Origin: Thysanoteuthis rhombus
Lineage: Eukaryota > Mollusca > Cephalopoda > Oegopsida > Thysanoteuthidae
Assembly (NCBI GenBank): GCA_963457665.1
Contig: OY735206.1
Coordinates: 26,322,210 to 26,386,209 of the forward strand
Length of the DNA stretch: 64,000 nucleotides
Reading direction: 5' to 3'
Of this stretch, positions 1-13,349 are shown piece after piece (positions within the stretch are counted from its first letter, which is position 1; each line of letters starts with the position of its first letter). The position numbers and the translations under genes are program-made. The notes under the pieces were generated by a model that was not told the origin of the DNA, ran no database searches, and saw only the letters and a list, made by a program, of their open reading frames with translations.

Positions 1-2840
1 CGAAAGCTTAATATCATCATTACAAACAAGTCATGGCAACTATTCAGCTTTTCAGACAATTGAACCCTTTCGGTATTTGTGTTGTTAACACAAAACCGAG
101 CTTTTCTATGGCCTTCTCTGGATGCACTATCCAAATTTGACGGTGGTTGATGGAATTATTCCTATGGTAGTAACAAGATCACGTTTGACTCCTGTGATAT
201 ATTTTTTTATTTCTTTGTCAGGCTTTGGTTCTTATACCTTGTCTTTTTAGAGTAACAAAATCACATAAGGTTGAACATTAAGCCAACATGTCGATGTAGG
301 CTGCCCCCTTCAGATTTTCTCAGTTTCCATCAACCTACCTATAATATGGACTTCTCTCCGGAGAGGAAAGTGTTGGCTCCTCTCTTTCCAGCCATCTTAG
401 GGAGTTTCTATTTCGTCTCAAATTATGGCATTTTGTGCTCATTGAGTCAAACTTTGAGAGGTCTGCGAGCTTCTCCAATGAGGATTCACGAGTAAAAACG
501 TAAATACAGTTATCAGTCGGACTTTTACGTCGTTGCAGTCTAACTTTTGGTCACATTTCATAACCAGTCCAGTTGCAGCAAGGTTAAACGCCAATTTTAC
601 TTCTGAAAATGCTTGGTATAAATTTATCTAGTATATGAAATAAATTGTGAATATATAAAACAGTTTTTGAGTAACCTACGTAACTATCACGAGGTCATAC
701 TTTCAAATCACAGTAAAGGAATGTTATTTAATAGATCAGTTTGATTTAACGTGACAGGATATGCAAACATTAGGAATTTTAACCAAGCCTCTTAAATTAA
801 GTGAAGATTGAGGATGGAAGGAGTAAACACTAATTTTTATTGAAGTTAAAATCAAATAATCTAGACGTTCTTAGTGAAAGTTTATTCTTCAGCTCACCAT
901 TGTGTTTTTCTCCATTTCTCATTTGAGAGTTTAGTGTTACACCCTAAATGAAGGGATAAGCAAAGAATTATGATACATACACTACCACTAGTTTGAAACC
1001 TCCCTATTTGGTTCCTTATTTTGGGTAATCAATATAATATTTCAAATTCTTAGTTCTTCACCATTTATTTTTTATGATGAAAAAAAAAGCCTCAAGTATG
1101 AAACATTCATACTTTGCATAAATGAATCACCTCAGCCTGTCAAAAAATATCCAAAACATTATATAATATAGTCTTTTGAAATATAAATACATTTTTATCC
1201 AAATTATCTTTAGAAATATATCTTTTATCTTAATTAACGAAAATACTAGCACAAAAATTTGGCACTGTTAGTCTAAAATAATCAAGGAACCAAAGGAGGC
1301 GATTTTTTGTAGAAAAAAATAAATTATATGCTGTCTAACAGGATACAAAAGCAGATTATTAAAGTTGTAGTCTCAAGAAAAATACTAAAATCGCCCCCCC
1401 CCTCCCAATACAAAGAGAAAGATTATGTTGTCCATTCGGCTGATTAGTCAGCTTGGGCATTTGTTGAGCAAAAGTGATTCGATATCTGCATTCTCATATG
1501 AGGGATTTATTTTGTGCTGATTTTGTTAACACACTCCTCTCTCTGAACACATCCCTTGTGAGAGATCATGCTAGGTCCGAAGTTTCAATTTCAAATTCAG
1601 ACAAAATGACGGTTGTTGTAATGGCTCATTGATTCCTCTCCTGATGATGTCTGAATTGATGTGTACAGCCTACCCTTGTATACCGGGAGTTAAATCTCCA
1701 ATTGCAAAATGTTTTAAGTAAAACTTACAGGAATGGAGGTATTTGTCCACAAACTCTGGCATGGAGACAACAGGTTCACTTCAGTAATGCCAGATGCTGT
1801 TAGATAAATGACAATTCATGGTCAAATTACACTGTAACAACGCAATTTTTTGTTCTTTGGTAGTAAATCCCTTCTTTCCGATTGTTTACAAGAGAAAGTA
1901 TAAAAATTGGCCATTATTCTTTTGGTACATTGTTTTCATTGCCATTCTTACTAAATGAGATTAAAGGATGTACAAATTTGCCCGATGCCCGATTGGAAAG
2001 AAGCTGAATTCAGATTCTCACTGTCACAAAAACAAGAGAATAATTCACATTGTGTAACACTTATTACCCCGAAATACAAAGTTAGAAAAACATTGGACAG
2101 TGTCGTTGATCCTTATAGAAAGTGCGTCATTCATAAATAAATCATCATCATATATAGTCGCTCACATAACGCAGCCAGGCCATACCATGCAAGGCTAAGC
2201 CATACTAATCGAAGATTATTGGGGTAAATAATATGTATTTGGATGGATGTGCTGGTATTCCTTATTGCTCCATGCTACCCATTTGGCATATCATGGTTTC
2301 ATGAAGGTTTATCAGCAGTTCAGACTAAACATTTGACATTCAGCATTGAAGCTAACAACGTTCAACTTGAATATGTCAGCCTTCGATATTTGCGGGGTCA
2401 TGTAAATAGACTTGCCGTGAAAAGACTTCCCGATTCCCCAGGGATCAAATACATCTCTATATCCGGCTAAAACAAATACATAAATAGATAAAACCCATAG
2501 ACGTCGGATCACTACTGAACGATATTGAAGTAGAGGAATGCTTCGTTTGAATATGAAAAAGAAATGTTTGTTACCTTAATTAGAACCAATATAGAAGGCT
2601 GGAGATTAGTTCACTTTGAAGACTGTATCCAGTCAAAAATTTAGCTCCAACCTGACGCCAAAACCGATTAGCTGTCTGATATTTTTTTTCATTCCCTTGG
2701 GAAAATCAATGAAAAAGTAATTGAACAATCCCAATTCTCTTTTGTTAAGAAGAAAACAACATATTTTCAAAAGGATCAATGCAATTTTATCCATGTTGCT
2801 TGACTGTCATTAGCCAATGTTGTTTTCCTTTCATTTAGAC
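1..2840. other. AT-rich intergenic stretch, no gene recognised
   Basis: I see no exon, RNA gene or recognisable mobile-element domain here. The ORFs are short (at most 75 codons) and resemble nothing I know. A run of nine C lies near 1394. One short dispersed repeat (about 660-770, listed separately) has a relative near 57.96 kb. Confidence 0.6.
660..770 (+). repeat. Short dispersed repeat, copy 1
   Basis: The stretch around 667-690 reads TTTTTGAGTAACCTACG, then a spaced TATCAC, and further on AACGTGA followed by GATAT. The same blocks in the same order occur at 57958-58035. The element is non-coding and its family is unknown; a MITE or SINE body is possible. No terminal inverted repeat was found by eye. 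Confidence 0.45.
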
Positions 2841-2849
2841 GTCTATCAT

Positions 2850-3000
2850 GGTAAAAATATCCGACTCACCGTCATCAGAAACTCGTACTGAAGGGGATCG
2901 AACGAGAACTGATGCATCCGACGAGATTCGACTGCAATCAAATATTTGATATGCACTACGCGACCCAACGTCTTTAGACATCGCTCCACTTTGCGCATCT
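2850..3000 (-). repeat. tRNA-derived SINE-like head
   Basis: On the minus strand an A-box-like block (TGGGTCGCGTAGTGC, near 2975) is followed after about 60 bases by a good B box (GTTCGATCCCC, near 2897). This is the internal Pol III promoter layout of tRNA-derived SINEs. The D-arm-like region resembles a real tRNA D arm, but the body does not fold as a complete tRNA by eye, so I read it as a SINE head or tRNA pseudogene rather than a working tRNA gene. No copy elsewhere in the window was found to set its boundaries. Confidence 0.4.
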
Positions 3001-3403
3001 TTTAGATTGAAAAACTTCTGGGTGGCAACATGGGCATCCGCTGTTACCCCTGCCCCTGTGGATGGGGGTACGAAAGCATCTATTTTGGTGAAGGGTACAA
3101 ATTGATATATTAGGAATATTTCAAAATTTACATGGTTGGATCGATTATCGAATATTCAAGCCCCCTTTATCTTGGGGGGGGGGGCGCTGGGCCAAGGTCA
3201 GGGAAAGCCCTGTTTGACTTTCCCTCATTTGGATGGGTTCACTATTTACAGGTGTGCCAAGGGGAGTGTTTGATATTGCTTTTTGGTAGCACGGATAATT
3301 ACTCTACGGTCATTTGCAAACAGCCTAATTCAGTGTGTTGAGTCTTTGCACTCGTTGATGTATTTAGCCCTGATCATGTCCAAGGAAAGCATTTTTTTAG
3401 TTT

Positions 3404-3405
<2 letters not shown>

Positions 3406-3497
<92 letters not shown>
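3406..3497. repeat. (CAT)30 trinucleotide microsatellite, tail of an RTE copy
   Basis: About 30 uninterrupted CAT/ATC units. Read on the minus strand these are the (GAT)n tail directly after the 3' end of the RTE fragment at 3499-3975. The apparent poly-histidine ORF across it is only this repeat translated. Confidence 0.95.
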
Positions 3498-3498
3498 G

Positions 3499-3975
3499 TG
3501 TTTTAACGTCTCTCTTTGAGCATAGACATTCCCCAGGATCTGCCACATTTCTCTATCGTGAGTTGCGGAGCCAGTATTTTCTGATTTTTTCTCGTTTGCT
3601 TCTCCATATTGTATTCTGTCAGCGTTGGTTTTGCATGTGATCTCTGGATATCCCAGTTGTGAGTCGTGTTGTCCATCGGTGGTCTGCTATTCTAGCAACA
3701 TGACCTGCCCATTGCCCTTAAGTTTTCTAATAAATTCTCTGGTGTTTCAGATACTCGTTTTCTTCCTGATATACTGAACTGTTTTGTGATCTCTCCATGC
3801 GAGGTTGAGCATTATTCTCTCATGTGCACGTTGCATGATTTTCATTCTGCAGTTCTGTCTCTTGGATAGGTTCCATGTTTCAACTCCACAAGTGACTATC
3901 GTGAGAATACATTGGTTGTATGCTCCACTTGGTATCGTTTTGTTTTTAAAGGTTAATCGGCATTTTATCAAATGC
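3499..3975 (-). pseudogene. RTE-type LINE fragment: C-terminal reverse transcriptase and 3' end
   Basis: This is a 5'-truncated copy of the window's main LINE family. Minus-strand translation gives YNQCILTIVTCGVETWNLS followed by a RAHERIMLNLAWRDHK block. These are hallmarks of the region just C-terminal to the catalytic palm in RTE-type endonuclease/reverse-transcriptase proteins (usual form YNQCILPVMTYGAETW). After frame changes the tail continues to a DREMWQILG block, the normal C-terminus of this protein, and then into the (GAT)n tail. No catalytic FADD motif or endonuclease is left. Stops and shifts show it is dead. Confidence 0.8.
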
Positions 3976-3999
3976 GTCAGCCTACCTTAATTATGAAGT

Positions 4000-5430
4000 G
4001 CAGAAGTGGAATGAAAAACACAGGAAATCTACCGTTGAAGGAAGCCTTGAAATTTTTTCAACCACCGGATATATCAGCCTGTACATTACAGTACCATGTT
4101 GAGTTTGAAAATTTTTGGATCAAAAGTCAATAAGAAATATAATACAGAACAAATGAAATATTGAACATTATAGGTCTTCATCTGAATTCAGATATGAAAT
4201 TCCTAAACTAGCAACCCTGGAAAGAAGTAATTCAAATACTTCGAAGTCGTAGTCTCGTATTGCATATAAAAGCTTATTTCACTTAAAAATTATGATTCGG
4301 TGTTCTGAACTTGCACTCTTAGGGTGGGCACTGCCATTGTAGATAGCATTACGAACAATCTTGGTCGTTATAACAGAAATATTAAGTTCTTTCCCCTGGT
4401 TCGAGGTTCCCTGATGATTGATCATCCCGTGCAATTCAAGTTTTGTTCTTGAGTAGTGTTATTTTCTATTTGCTTATGCGTGAAAAGTATAAAAACTGAC
4501 CATCATTCATTTAAAACATTAATCTTTTGGTCGGGAAAGTGATACTTTTATGTAAAAATAGAGCAGGGCAGGGTGGGAGCACCTGGAAAACTTCGGGACA
4601 ACATTTTATAACAGAAAAATCAGCGCAAACCAAGTCAAGCCGTATAACTTTCCTGGCAAATCAATCTCCCTCCTTCGCTAAAAAAAAAAAAAAAATGTTT
4701 CCACACACCTATGATTGAAGTTGTCAAATTGAAAATAACCAGATTTCAAATTATCTTTGCCCTGGTCACAAAAGGAAAGTTTGAATAGAATAATTGACAT
4801 TTTTCAATTCTTTTGATACATAATAGATAGGAAAATAACACTTGTAACAAAGGAACAAAATTAAAGAAAAGGTTACACAGTGTCATGTGTATCATTTGCA
4901 AGGACTAGTTCATGTCAATTGATTTGACATGTAATTTCTTCAGATGTAAACCAATTAAATGTAGATGATGAAGATGTTGCAAAAATGTAATGGTGAGCAT
5001 TCAAATGTGTGTTCCTCCCAAAACACACCGCCTGAAGAACACAGGTGACACAATTCAGACTTGGAACCGTCAAAGAAAAATAAAAACAGACGAAGGATGG
5101 AAGAGATTTGATATCGAGAGATCAATACCTTGATTGTTCCCTTTAATACTTCCTCCGAAAGTTCTTTCTTCTTTTTGTGGTTAAGATTTTATTGCATGCA
5201 TCATACTTGGATGGATGATTGAAACAAATCCTTGTGTTGGTGGAAGTTGAAGTTTATTTTTATTTCTTGATGATGGAAAGAAATACTTTCTGTATACTTT
5301 CTTTCTATTTCGAGACAGACTCAGCGCCGGATATCCTGGATTAACTTTTTATTCGTTTTTTGAGATAAAGAACCCAATCTATAATTCAAATTACAATGTC
5401 TCCGCTGCTATCAGGGAAATCTTCCTAATT
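4000..5430. other. Intergenic stretch, nothing recognised
   Basis: AT-rich DNA with no supported gene. A homopolymer A run lies near 4680-4694. No mobile-element domain was seen in either strand. Confidence 0.55.
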
Positions 5431-5433
5431 TTC

Positions 5434-5471
5434 TCTGTCTCTCTGTCTCAGTCTCTCTCTGTCTCTTTCTG

Positions 5472-5529
<58 letters not shown>
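5434..5529. repeat. (CT)n microsatellite
   Basis: A near-perfect CT tract preceded by imperfect GTCTCT units. It explains the arginine/glutamate-rich ORF on the opposite strand. Confidence 0.95.
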
Positions 5530-5532
<3 letters not shown>

Positions 5533-5643
5533 CCCTTTGTATATATACATATATGTATGTATATATATATATATAATTTTTCTTGCCCCATTCACATTAA
5601 GGGTCAAAAACCACACGGCCATCCTCAGAAACCTTGAGATGAC

Positions 5644-5644
<1 letters not shown>

Positions 5645-5687
<43 letters not shown>

Positions 5688-5748
5688 ACGTGTATGTGTG
5701 TGTATGTGTGTGTATGTGTGTGTGTGTATGCGTGTGTGTGTGTGTGAT
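5645..5748. repeat. (GT)n compound microsatellite
   Basis: A GT tract with a central alternating GC segment and interspersed TATG units. Alternating purine/pyrimidine of this kind can form Z-DNA in principle. ORFs across it are artefacts. Confidence 0.95.
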
Positions 5749-5749
5749 C

Positions 5750-6763
5750 AACCTGCTTATATAATCTACGATACCAATGGGCTTATTCCATTCGAATCTT
5801 TTTATTCAATCCATTTCCGAGTTGCCAGGACTGTCAAAACTTGATCAAAGCCCACATAACCGAGATTTTCGGGAACTCGTTTCCAACTCTGTCTTCCTAC
5901 CTTCCACGGTACTGACCCAGCGTATAACCTTTTCTTGTTTTTGTTTTTTTTTCTGTTTGTTTTTTATCATTATTATTGGGGGAGGCAGACAGATATATTC
6001 AAGCTATTCCTGCAGACAATTATCTTTTCAACTTGAGTTCGGACTCGCTTCGCTAATTCTACTTTATACAATGCCAATCTGCAAGCCGCAAGCATTTCCC
6101 TGTTTAATATTAATAGATAATGGAATATCTGATTAAACAGAATAAAATGAAATACAATGACCAACATAGGAGCATATCATGAGCCAACTGCAACTGTTTT
6201 TGCATTGAATTATTAAAATCCGTGGACTGAAACATAAGTTTTATCAAATGGTCGAATGGTCCAGACTAGCTGGCTGGCTTCATGTCTTTGGAAACCCTGC
6301 TTTCAGACTGCTCCAAAGGAACTACAGGGCAAAAGATCTAAAAAAAAAAAAATTGTGCAAGACACGCCTTGAAAATAGCTTTCAATGGGGAAGAGCTCAA
6401 TTTCTAAAGCAATTTCATGCTAAATGGCCCCACTGTACGTTCCGAGAAGTATTCACGCTTGTTTTCGTTTTTTGTTCATTCTTTCAACTTATTTCTGATG
6501 ATCATCACCTAACAATATGTGAGAAAAGTAAATAATTCAGACATTTTCGTTTTTTCTATTTTTTGTAACTGATCATCCCCAACGGCATTTAACCAAAACA
6601 CTCTGGTCACAAGACACTTCTTATTTAGAAACTAACCAGACTTGTTTGCTTTTTATTTTGGTTCTTTGATAATTTATTCAATTTTTCAGTAGTTCTTGGA
6701 TTTTTTTGCTAAACTCCAGGGTGCATTTTTCATAACTCAGAAAGGAAAAATATACAAATCGAT
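5750..6763. other. Intergenic stretch, nothing recognised
   Basis: No domain is recognised. The longest ORFs (119 aa at 5777-6136, 95 aa at 6248-6535) have biased, low-complexity composition and no family signature that I know. Confidence 0.5.
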
Positions 6764-8050
<1,287 letters not shown>

Positions 8051-8054
8051 ATAT

Positions 8055-10440
8055 AAATCTAAAAAGTATCGTTGGTATTGACCTTCCCCCGAAGTCACAT
8101 TGCATATCTATCATTGGCGTTGCAGAGTCAATACTTTTTGAGCCTGTCTAGTTCGTCCTGCGATCTGGTATCCCGTCAGCCATGATTTATGATATGATTT
8201 CAAGCATTTGCCTTGCATTCTTGCTACATTGTCAGCCCATTTCCATTTGATTTAATTTAACATATATATTATGCTGTCGTGTCCATGTGATGTTGAGAAT
8301 GATTTTTCCATGTGCATGTTGCGTGGTCCTCAATGTGGGGTCAGTATCTTGGTTAGATTCCGGGTTTCAGCTCCATAAGTGGCTATCGAGAGAATATATT
8401 GATCGTTTACCCTTCATTAAGGACTATTACCAGGTTGGGCATTCTTGCTATTCAAGGAAAATTCTTCGTTTAACTCGTTCATTTGGAGATTCCATCGAAT
8501 TTCGTTCTCCTATGTAGATTTAATGGTCTATTTTCTTTGGATCCAAGTTGTTTTTTGTTTTGTTCTGTTTTGTTTTTTACATTCTGATTGTTGTGTCTTT
8601 TACTGAAGTACGGGTAGATACGAGTTTCTTTGATTTTTTCTATCAGTCCATCTAACATTGGTAAGAGGTCAGGAAATTCTTCAGCATGAAGGATGATGTC
8701 GTCAGCAAACTTGAGTTTGTTCTGGTATTTGCCTTCTTTCTGATTCTTTCATTTTCCTAGTCATTGTTTACTCTAAAGGCAGGCTGTGAAAAAAAATTAG
8801 CTGTCCTGGTATTCCCTTTTTCCCATTTGGTAAAACGTTTGTTCATGCAGTTAATTAGGCGGATTTAGCCTGTAGTTATTAGGTATTCCACGTCCTTTTT
8901 CTTCATAGGAGAGTATTATGAATTTTAGTGTTCCAATCTTCTGAGACTTTAGTTTAAGTTTTGTTGAATCAAAAAAAGCTAGTTTCCAAGTGAGGACTTC
9001 ACAAGCTTTTTTTAGTGGCTCATTGGTAAGGTATTCTGGTAAAGGTGCCTGTGCTTTTTTTGTGACGTTTCATGGAGAATTATCGAACTGATTGCTTGTG
9101 TCAGGCGAATAATGGCAATTGTTTTGTGCTCCTCGTTCGGAAGAGTAGGTTTTTTTTTGTAAAATTCTTTGGTGCGTTCCATAACCCTGATCATCGTTAG
9201 GTCTCCATTTTCTTTGAGTACACTAGTTTTCTTCCTGCATTGACGGTATTATGAGTAGTTCCGAAACTCTGACTTACTTTTGATGATATCTGCTAGGTAT
9301 CTTCCGCTATCCTCTTATCGTTCCATTTGGATGGTTTTTATATAGTTCAGTGGTTTTTTTTTATTTTTGCTGTTGGTAGCGTAATAGTTCGGCCTTTTTT
9401 CTTTCTTGAGTTTCCCGATTTTTTTTATAGTTTACTGATGATCTATGTGTTTTCCACTGTATAGATATTGGTATCTTCAACTAGAAAAGTTGTTACTTTT
9501 TTGTTGAGTTTGCTGCTGTTTCGGTCCGTCTCTTTTGAGAAGTTTATTCCTGACTTTCAGTTTCATGTTTGAAAAATTGAGTGAGCTCTTTTGACACTTT
9601 TAGTTGTTGGAGTTTGATCTCAGCATTCTTCTGTGTTCATTATTCATCTTAACTTGAAGTTTCCGTCTTACTATTCTGTGGTCGCGTCCTACGTTGACTT
9701 GATTTAAGACCTGACTACCTTTTGTTTCTATTGGGCTTTTTTCGCTTTTAACCTGTTTGCTGTTGCAAAACTTACCAGATTTTCATCTCTCTCAAATCTT
9801 ACTTCTCAAAACTTTCTGACTTGATGTTCATTATCCTCGTCTCACCTGAGCATTGGAGTCTCTTAGAAAAAAAGGAGAAGGGAGTTCACGTAATCGTGGA
9901 CAGTATCTATCTTCACCTTGGTTGACTATGAAGTGGGAGCGTTGGCATTAACCTTAATGATATCCAGAGTTTACCTCCTTGAGATTTTTACGATGAAACT
10001 TGCTACGCAGTCTACGTGGACTTTGAATCATTGCACCTTGTCTTTGGATTACTTCGGACCATATTGCCGTAAAGAAAATGTCTGCTCTTCAGTTTGATTG
10101 GGATTTTTTCTGCATCTCCTTTTTCACTGAGGCTGACAACTTCCTGTCTGATTTTGTATGTGTCAATGTGCAATATTGTTTTCTTGGTGACGATTGTTTG
10201 GGTTGTCTCAAAAGAGTAAGATTTTTTCGAAACTGCTGATCAAGTTGGAAGGGTTGTTTACTTATCAACATTCTTTAAGCGGTGTATGGCTAGTCACCAT
10301 AGGAGCAAATCATCCAAACCCTAAGCAATCGGGACAGCTTGGCATTTTGAAACCATTGACCCAGCCGGTATTTTGCCCGTGCGAACCATGGGTTGTCGTT
10401 GGGCCAATTCCTCACCACGCCAAGTTATGACCTCTTGGAT
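8055..10440 (-). pseudogene. Near full-length but decayed RTE-type LINE (endonuclease plus reverse transcriptase)
   Basis: This is the most complete copy of the main LINE family. Reading the minus strand from 10440 down, in order: a probable 5' region; the endonuclease start, with an ILHIDTYKIR block near 10160 (usual IGTYNIRTL); an ERDENLVSFATANRLK block near 9790; the end of the endonuclease and linker, VLNQVNVGRDHRIVRR, near 9700-9650 (usual SDHRMVR); the linker to the reverse transcriptase; a weak motif A, AFFDSTK, near 8970; the catalytic motif C, LKFADDIILHAEEF, near 8720-8680; TYGAETRNLTK near 8370; IKWKWADNVARM near 8240; and a C-terminal remnant to about 8060. Many stops and frameshifts are present. 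The span of 2.4 kb is below the roughly 3 kb usual for the family, and the middle of the endonuclease seems lost. The 3' tail is not clear here. Confidence 0.82.
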
Positions 10441-11440
10441 GGTTGTCCGGTGGGATAGTTACACTTGATGTTAATTTGAGTGGAAGTCTGAAATCTATTT
10501 AATTTCGATCGACCAAGGCGTAAATTCTCATATTCTTAACGACATCAAATGAGAAAGAATGTATATTTATATTGCTATCCCTGCTGCTGTGTTATTTGGG
10601 CTGGTCAATCGAAAAAATTATATAGTGGGTGATAAATGAATGACTCTGGCTTTTTGTTAAGCAGTGTTTATAAGGGTCTGAATTTCCAATTTCTAAAAAA
10701 GATTAAAAATAAGCCTTAAACAACATCAAAATTTGAACTCCTTTCCCCTGAAAGCTTTCCGAGGTGGTTAATTTTCGGAAGACAAAAAATGATCCTCTCG
10801 TTATTAGAATATGATTTTCAAATATTCAGTAGTACAGTGTGTATGCACTTCATATACGTGGCAAGACAGCGAGGCTGACTTCAAAACTGAAGAAACTTAC
10901 GCTGATTTTGACATTTTTACTAGACGTTTTTTCATTGTACGAAATTTAACGAAATATTGGTTCCATGTATTCTGTTACTTTTAACGCACTGGTAAACTAA
11001 TGTTTACTAATCCCAAAATATACATGGTAAGAATTACTAGTATCATTGTAGAAAGGCCTTGGATTAAACTCTATTTCCGAACTGATCAGTAACTATTTCA
11101 AATAACCGCATGAAGGTATCAAGTTCGATATTATTATCTCTAGATATCTCAAGAATTAATTTGAAACAAGTTCTAAGGACATCCACACATTTCTCAGCAA
11201 ATCAACATGCTATTCCTAGTGTAAAATTAATTTGAACCGGCGGTCAGATGAAACTGGATCGTGCAATTCATAATATATTGGCGTTTCATAAATAGAGAAT
11301 AACAATTAATTTGACCCGCTCCTGGCAATTAAAAGCGTGGATGTGTAGTTTTTGAATGATTCTCCGTTTGGCAACGAGTAAGCCAATTGATAATTTTTTT
11401 TTTTTTTGATTCAACAAAGAAAATAAGGAAATGATTATAA

Positions 11441-11572
11441 ACAAGCAATGATTTCTAATTCAGAGCTCTAATTGAGACCTAATTTGATACATCTGGGTGG
11501 GTTTTCAACTTGAAAATTTGAGAAATAAATGAAATTTATGCAAAGATAGTTTAATTATTGAAAGGTGCTTCA
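11441..11572 (+). repeat. Diverged direct repeat, copy A
   Basis: It starts ACAAGCAATGATTTCTAATT and ends with a TTATTGAAAGGTGC block. The same order of blocks, with scattered substitutions and small indels, returns about 795 bp downstream. It is non-coding, and no terminal repeat or family is recognised. Confidence 0.6.
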
Positions 11573-12235
11573 GACTGAATAGCTAAAACAGGAAGATGAA
11601 TAACTTCTCTCCTTTTGTTCAATAACCGTAATGTTTAAAAAAGCAGTTACGTTGATAGTATGTATTCATCCTTCTCTTTTCGTTTCACATTTCTTTTTTA
11701 CTTTTATGAAAAGAGCGAAAAGCGAAAATCCTTCACCGTACTTTTTACAGTTGATGGTTATGAAGGCTGCACGAATGTCTTCGTATCTCTTTAACAGAGA
11801 TATTTTTTTAAGTTGTTCACGAAGTCAATAAGTAAATAATGTTAGCGTAAAGATTTAAAAACATGTAAAAAAAAAATCATACCGTAAAATGAACATCGTT
11901 GCAATAAATTTGTTCGGTGACATCTTGTGTTTTCCACTCGAAAATATCTAAAACGGGAAAAAATCTCGAAATATCAATATTGTTGAGAATGGATATGTTG
12001 TTGATTAAGCAAACAAAACAAGGTAGGTTCAAGCAGTTTTTCTTTTCCCCAGAAAAGACAAAGATCCATTTCAGAAAGGGTTTAGCAGATTACAAATGCT
12101 GACTTACAGTTCTTAAGACGGGGCGTTTTTGCAAAGAAAACTACAACACAGAAGCAAATGCGCTAACACACGATGATTTTCAAAATAAAAATGGATCGAG
12201 CCTTTCACAATCTCCGTGGTTACGATTCTTCAACA

Positions 12236-12378
12236 AACAAGCAATGATTCCTAATTCAGGGACCCCATTGGGATTCATTTTGATACATTTAGATGCATTT
12301 TAAATTAAAAATTTGATAAAAGAAGGGGAAACAAATTAAATTTATGTGAAGATAATTTAGTTATTAGAAAGTGCACAG
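12236..12378 (+). repeat. Diverged direct repeat, copy B
   Basis: It starts ACAAGCAATGATTCCTAATT and ends with TTATTAGAAAGTGC. It is homologous to copy A at 11441, slightly longer because of A-rich insertions. Confidence 0.6.
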
Positions 12379-13019
12379 CATAACAGATTCATTTCTGCGT
12401 GTGCGACCTGAGGGAAATCGTTGCGAGATCAAAATGACATTCAACAAAACAAAGAGTGAAAAACGGGAAAAAATTCTAGAAAGCAGAGAAGGATTTGGAT
12501 TTGAAACAGAAGTCAGGAAAAAAACAGAGAAAGGCATCGAGTATCAAGATTATATATTAATAGTAAATTTCAATCGTAACTATGGCTGAAACTGTCAACA
12601 AATGTTCCTCTCAGTGTTTGAGCTGGTCTGGCTGGCTACGTATATATCACTCTTGCAAGTCAAAGCAATGGATGTAAAAGGCTAAAAAGACTGAAAAACA
12701 ACCTCCTCATGTTTAGGAAAAAATGTTCGTATTTTTCCATCCCCCAGCCTCAGTAGGTTTTTCAATGGAGGTCTTCAATTTGCAATATAATTTATATAAC
12801 TGATAACTTATTACTTATGGCTTATCCATTGATCACTCTTTTTCCTATCTTTGTCACTGATCAACTCCGATGAGGCACGCTGCCAAGAGATATTGGTTGA
12901 ATGATTGTTGGTTATGAGTGAAGTTCCAGATATCATCATTCATATTGTTATCAAAAGAATTCATAGTTGAACACTGATTTTCCGAATTTCACCTCAACTT
13001 AATCAGTTTCCCCCCCTTA

Positions 13020-13138
<119 letters not shown>

Positions 13139-13283
13139 TCACGGCTTCTACAGCCACAACTGGTTTTTGGTTGCTTTCACCAGCTCTGATCGTCAACTCA
13201 ATCTCGAATTTTTGATCTCTTCTCGTTTAGGGCGATAGCTCCTTTATTTGAATTTCAACTAATCAAAAGAGAAAAATAAAGAC

Positions 13284-13287
<4 letters not shown>

Positions 13288-13346
<59 letters not shown>
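13288..13346. repeat. (CA)n microsatellite
   Basis: A pure CA tract of about 59 bp, 150 bp from the (CT)n tract. Confidence 0.96.

Positions 13347-13349
<3 letters not shown>

Noticed and set aside
1394..1405. C/G homopolymer runs here and near 3174, 19854, 48837 and 59000 as G-quadruplex seeds
   Set aside because: Each is a single short run without the four spaced G-tracts needed, so no claim is made.
3406..3497. Possible CRISPR-like array
   Set aside because: The regular spacing is a trinucleotide microsatellite; no repeat-spacer structure exists anywhere, and the DNA is eukaryotic.
3283..3519. 78-codon ORF with a run of about 30 histidines
   Set aside because: It is the (CAT)n tail of an RTE copy translated in one frame; no coding context.
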